Source of the DNA: Valencia hispanica
Taxonomy: Eukaryota > Chordata > Actinopteri > Cyprinodontiformes > Valenciidae
Length of the DNA stretch: 64,000 nucleotides
Assembly: GCA_963556495.2 (NCBI GenBank)
Contig: OY747721.1
Location: 7,383,649-7,447,648 of the forward strand
Direction of reading: 5' to 3'
Shown here: in pieces, positions 63,676 through 64,000 of the stretch
How the letters are laid out: each line of letters starts with the position of its first letter
Position numbering within the stretch: position 1 is the stretch's first letter
Notes under the pieces: generated by a model
The model's input: the letters and a program-made list of their open reading frames with translations, nothing else
The model's database searches: none
What the model was told of the DNA's origin: nothing
Translations under genes and position numbers: made by a program

Positions 63676-64000
63676 AGCTGTTCTGCGGAGTTTGCTGAGA
63701 GTGCTGCAGAGAGTGCACCATGTGGCCATTAGAGGAACTGCAGTCAGCAAAAAATGCGCACTCTAGCTGTTCAAGTGCGATTAGTCCGAGCTCTAGGACG
63801 ATTAGGGGCCATTTTAACTCTTTTTGTAGCTCTTTCTCTTCTTTGACTTGTGTGGAGTTTTCGTGGGTGTCTGGGTTGGCTAGCTTAGCGTATCTAGCGG
63901 CTAAATGACAGATAACACCTCCTGCTCTTGAACGTGCATACATGGGTACGTACTGTATGTGCATCTTTACATCATCACGGTACCCGCTCTCACAACCACA
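63676..64000. other. Unassigned sequence in pgap3 intron 4
   Basis: Replaces the expected 3' end of the hAT-like copy; possibly another insertion cut by the window edge. No pgap3 exon found here. Confidence 0.4.

Overview
This is a stretch of vertebrate, almost certainly teleost fish, nuclear genome. The evidence is multi-exon genes with GT-AG introns, a fast-skeletal myosin regulatory light chain gene, CRE/E2F/TATA-type promoter elements, and a dense load of repeats typical of ray-finned fish: Tc1-like transposons, hAT-like miniature elements, L2-like and Rex/RTE-like LINE fragments, and a SINE-like tRNA-related repeat. No CRISPR array, prophage, operon or rRNA/tRNA gene was seen.

Layout: 1-10.5 kb is mostly repeats (hAT tail, a Tc1-like relic, SINE-like copies, a miniature element lying inside a TA microsatellite), with one possible minus-strand first exon near 6.3 kb. 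elob (Elongin B) follows on the minus strand at 10,576-17,566 in four coding exons. Its first exon lies head-to-head with pkmyt1 (Myt1 kinase; coding 20,530-25,238, plus strand, seven coding exons), and the GC-richer gap between them carries an E2F-like site. At 26.4 kb there is a 106-bp x 3 tandem repeat. A three-finger C2H2 zinc-finger gene (30,983-32,115) has a 599-bp truncated LINE with a 12-bp target duplication just upstream and a DD34E Tc1-like element just downstream. From 33.4 to 38.9 kb there is no gene, but there are several structured elements, including a 22-bp perfect palindrome centred on a CRE. A PHETA/sesquipedalian-type PH-domain gene (39,500-46,462) has its last exon enclosed by a near-identical 356-bp inverted repeat. 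mylpf (fast myosin regulatory light chain) occupies 51,506-54,778 with a TATA box. pgap3 begins at 59,436 and runs off the right edge after four exons.

The genes do not form one pathway. elob and pkmyt1 probably share promoter sequence. The other genes are independent housekeeping or tissue-specific genes: GPI-anchor lipid remodelling (pgap3), endosomal trafficking (PHETA), muscle contraction (mylpf) and probable transcription regulation (zinc finger). Exon boundaries were set by hand from splice consensus, reading phase and similarity to the known protein families. UTR ends and transcription starts are mostly inferred. I found no convincing new biological system. The best leads are structural: the inverted repeat around a coding exon, the foldback element, the CRE palindrome, and a possible intronic polyadenylation switch in pkmyt1.
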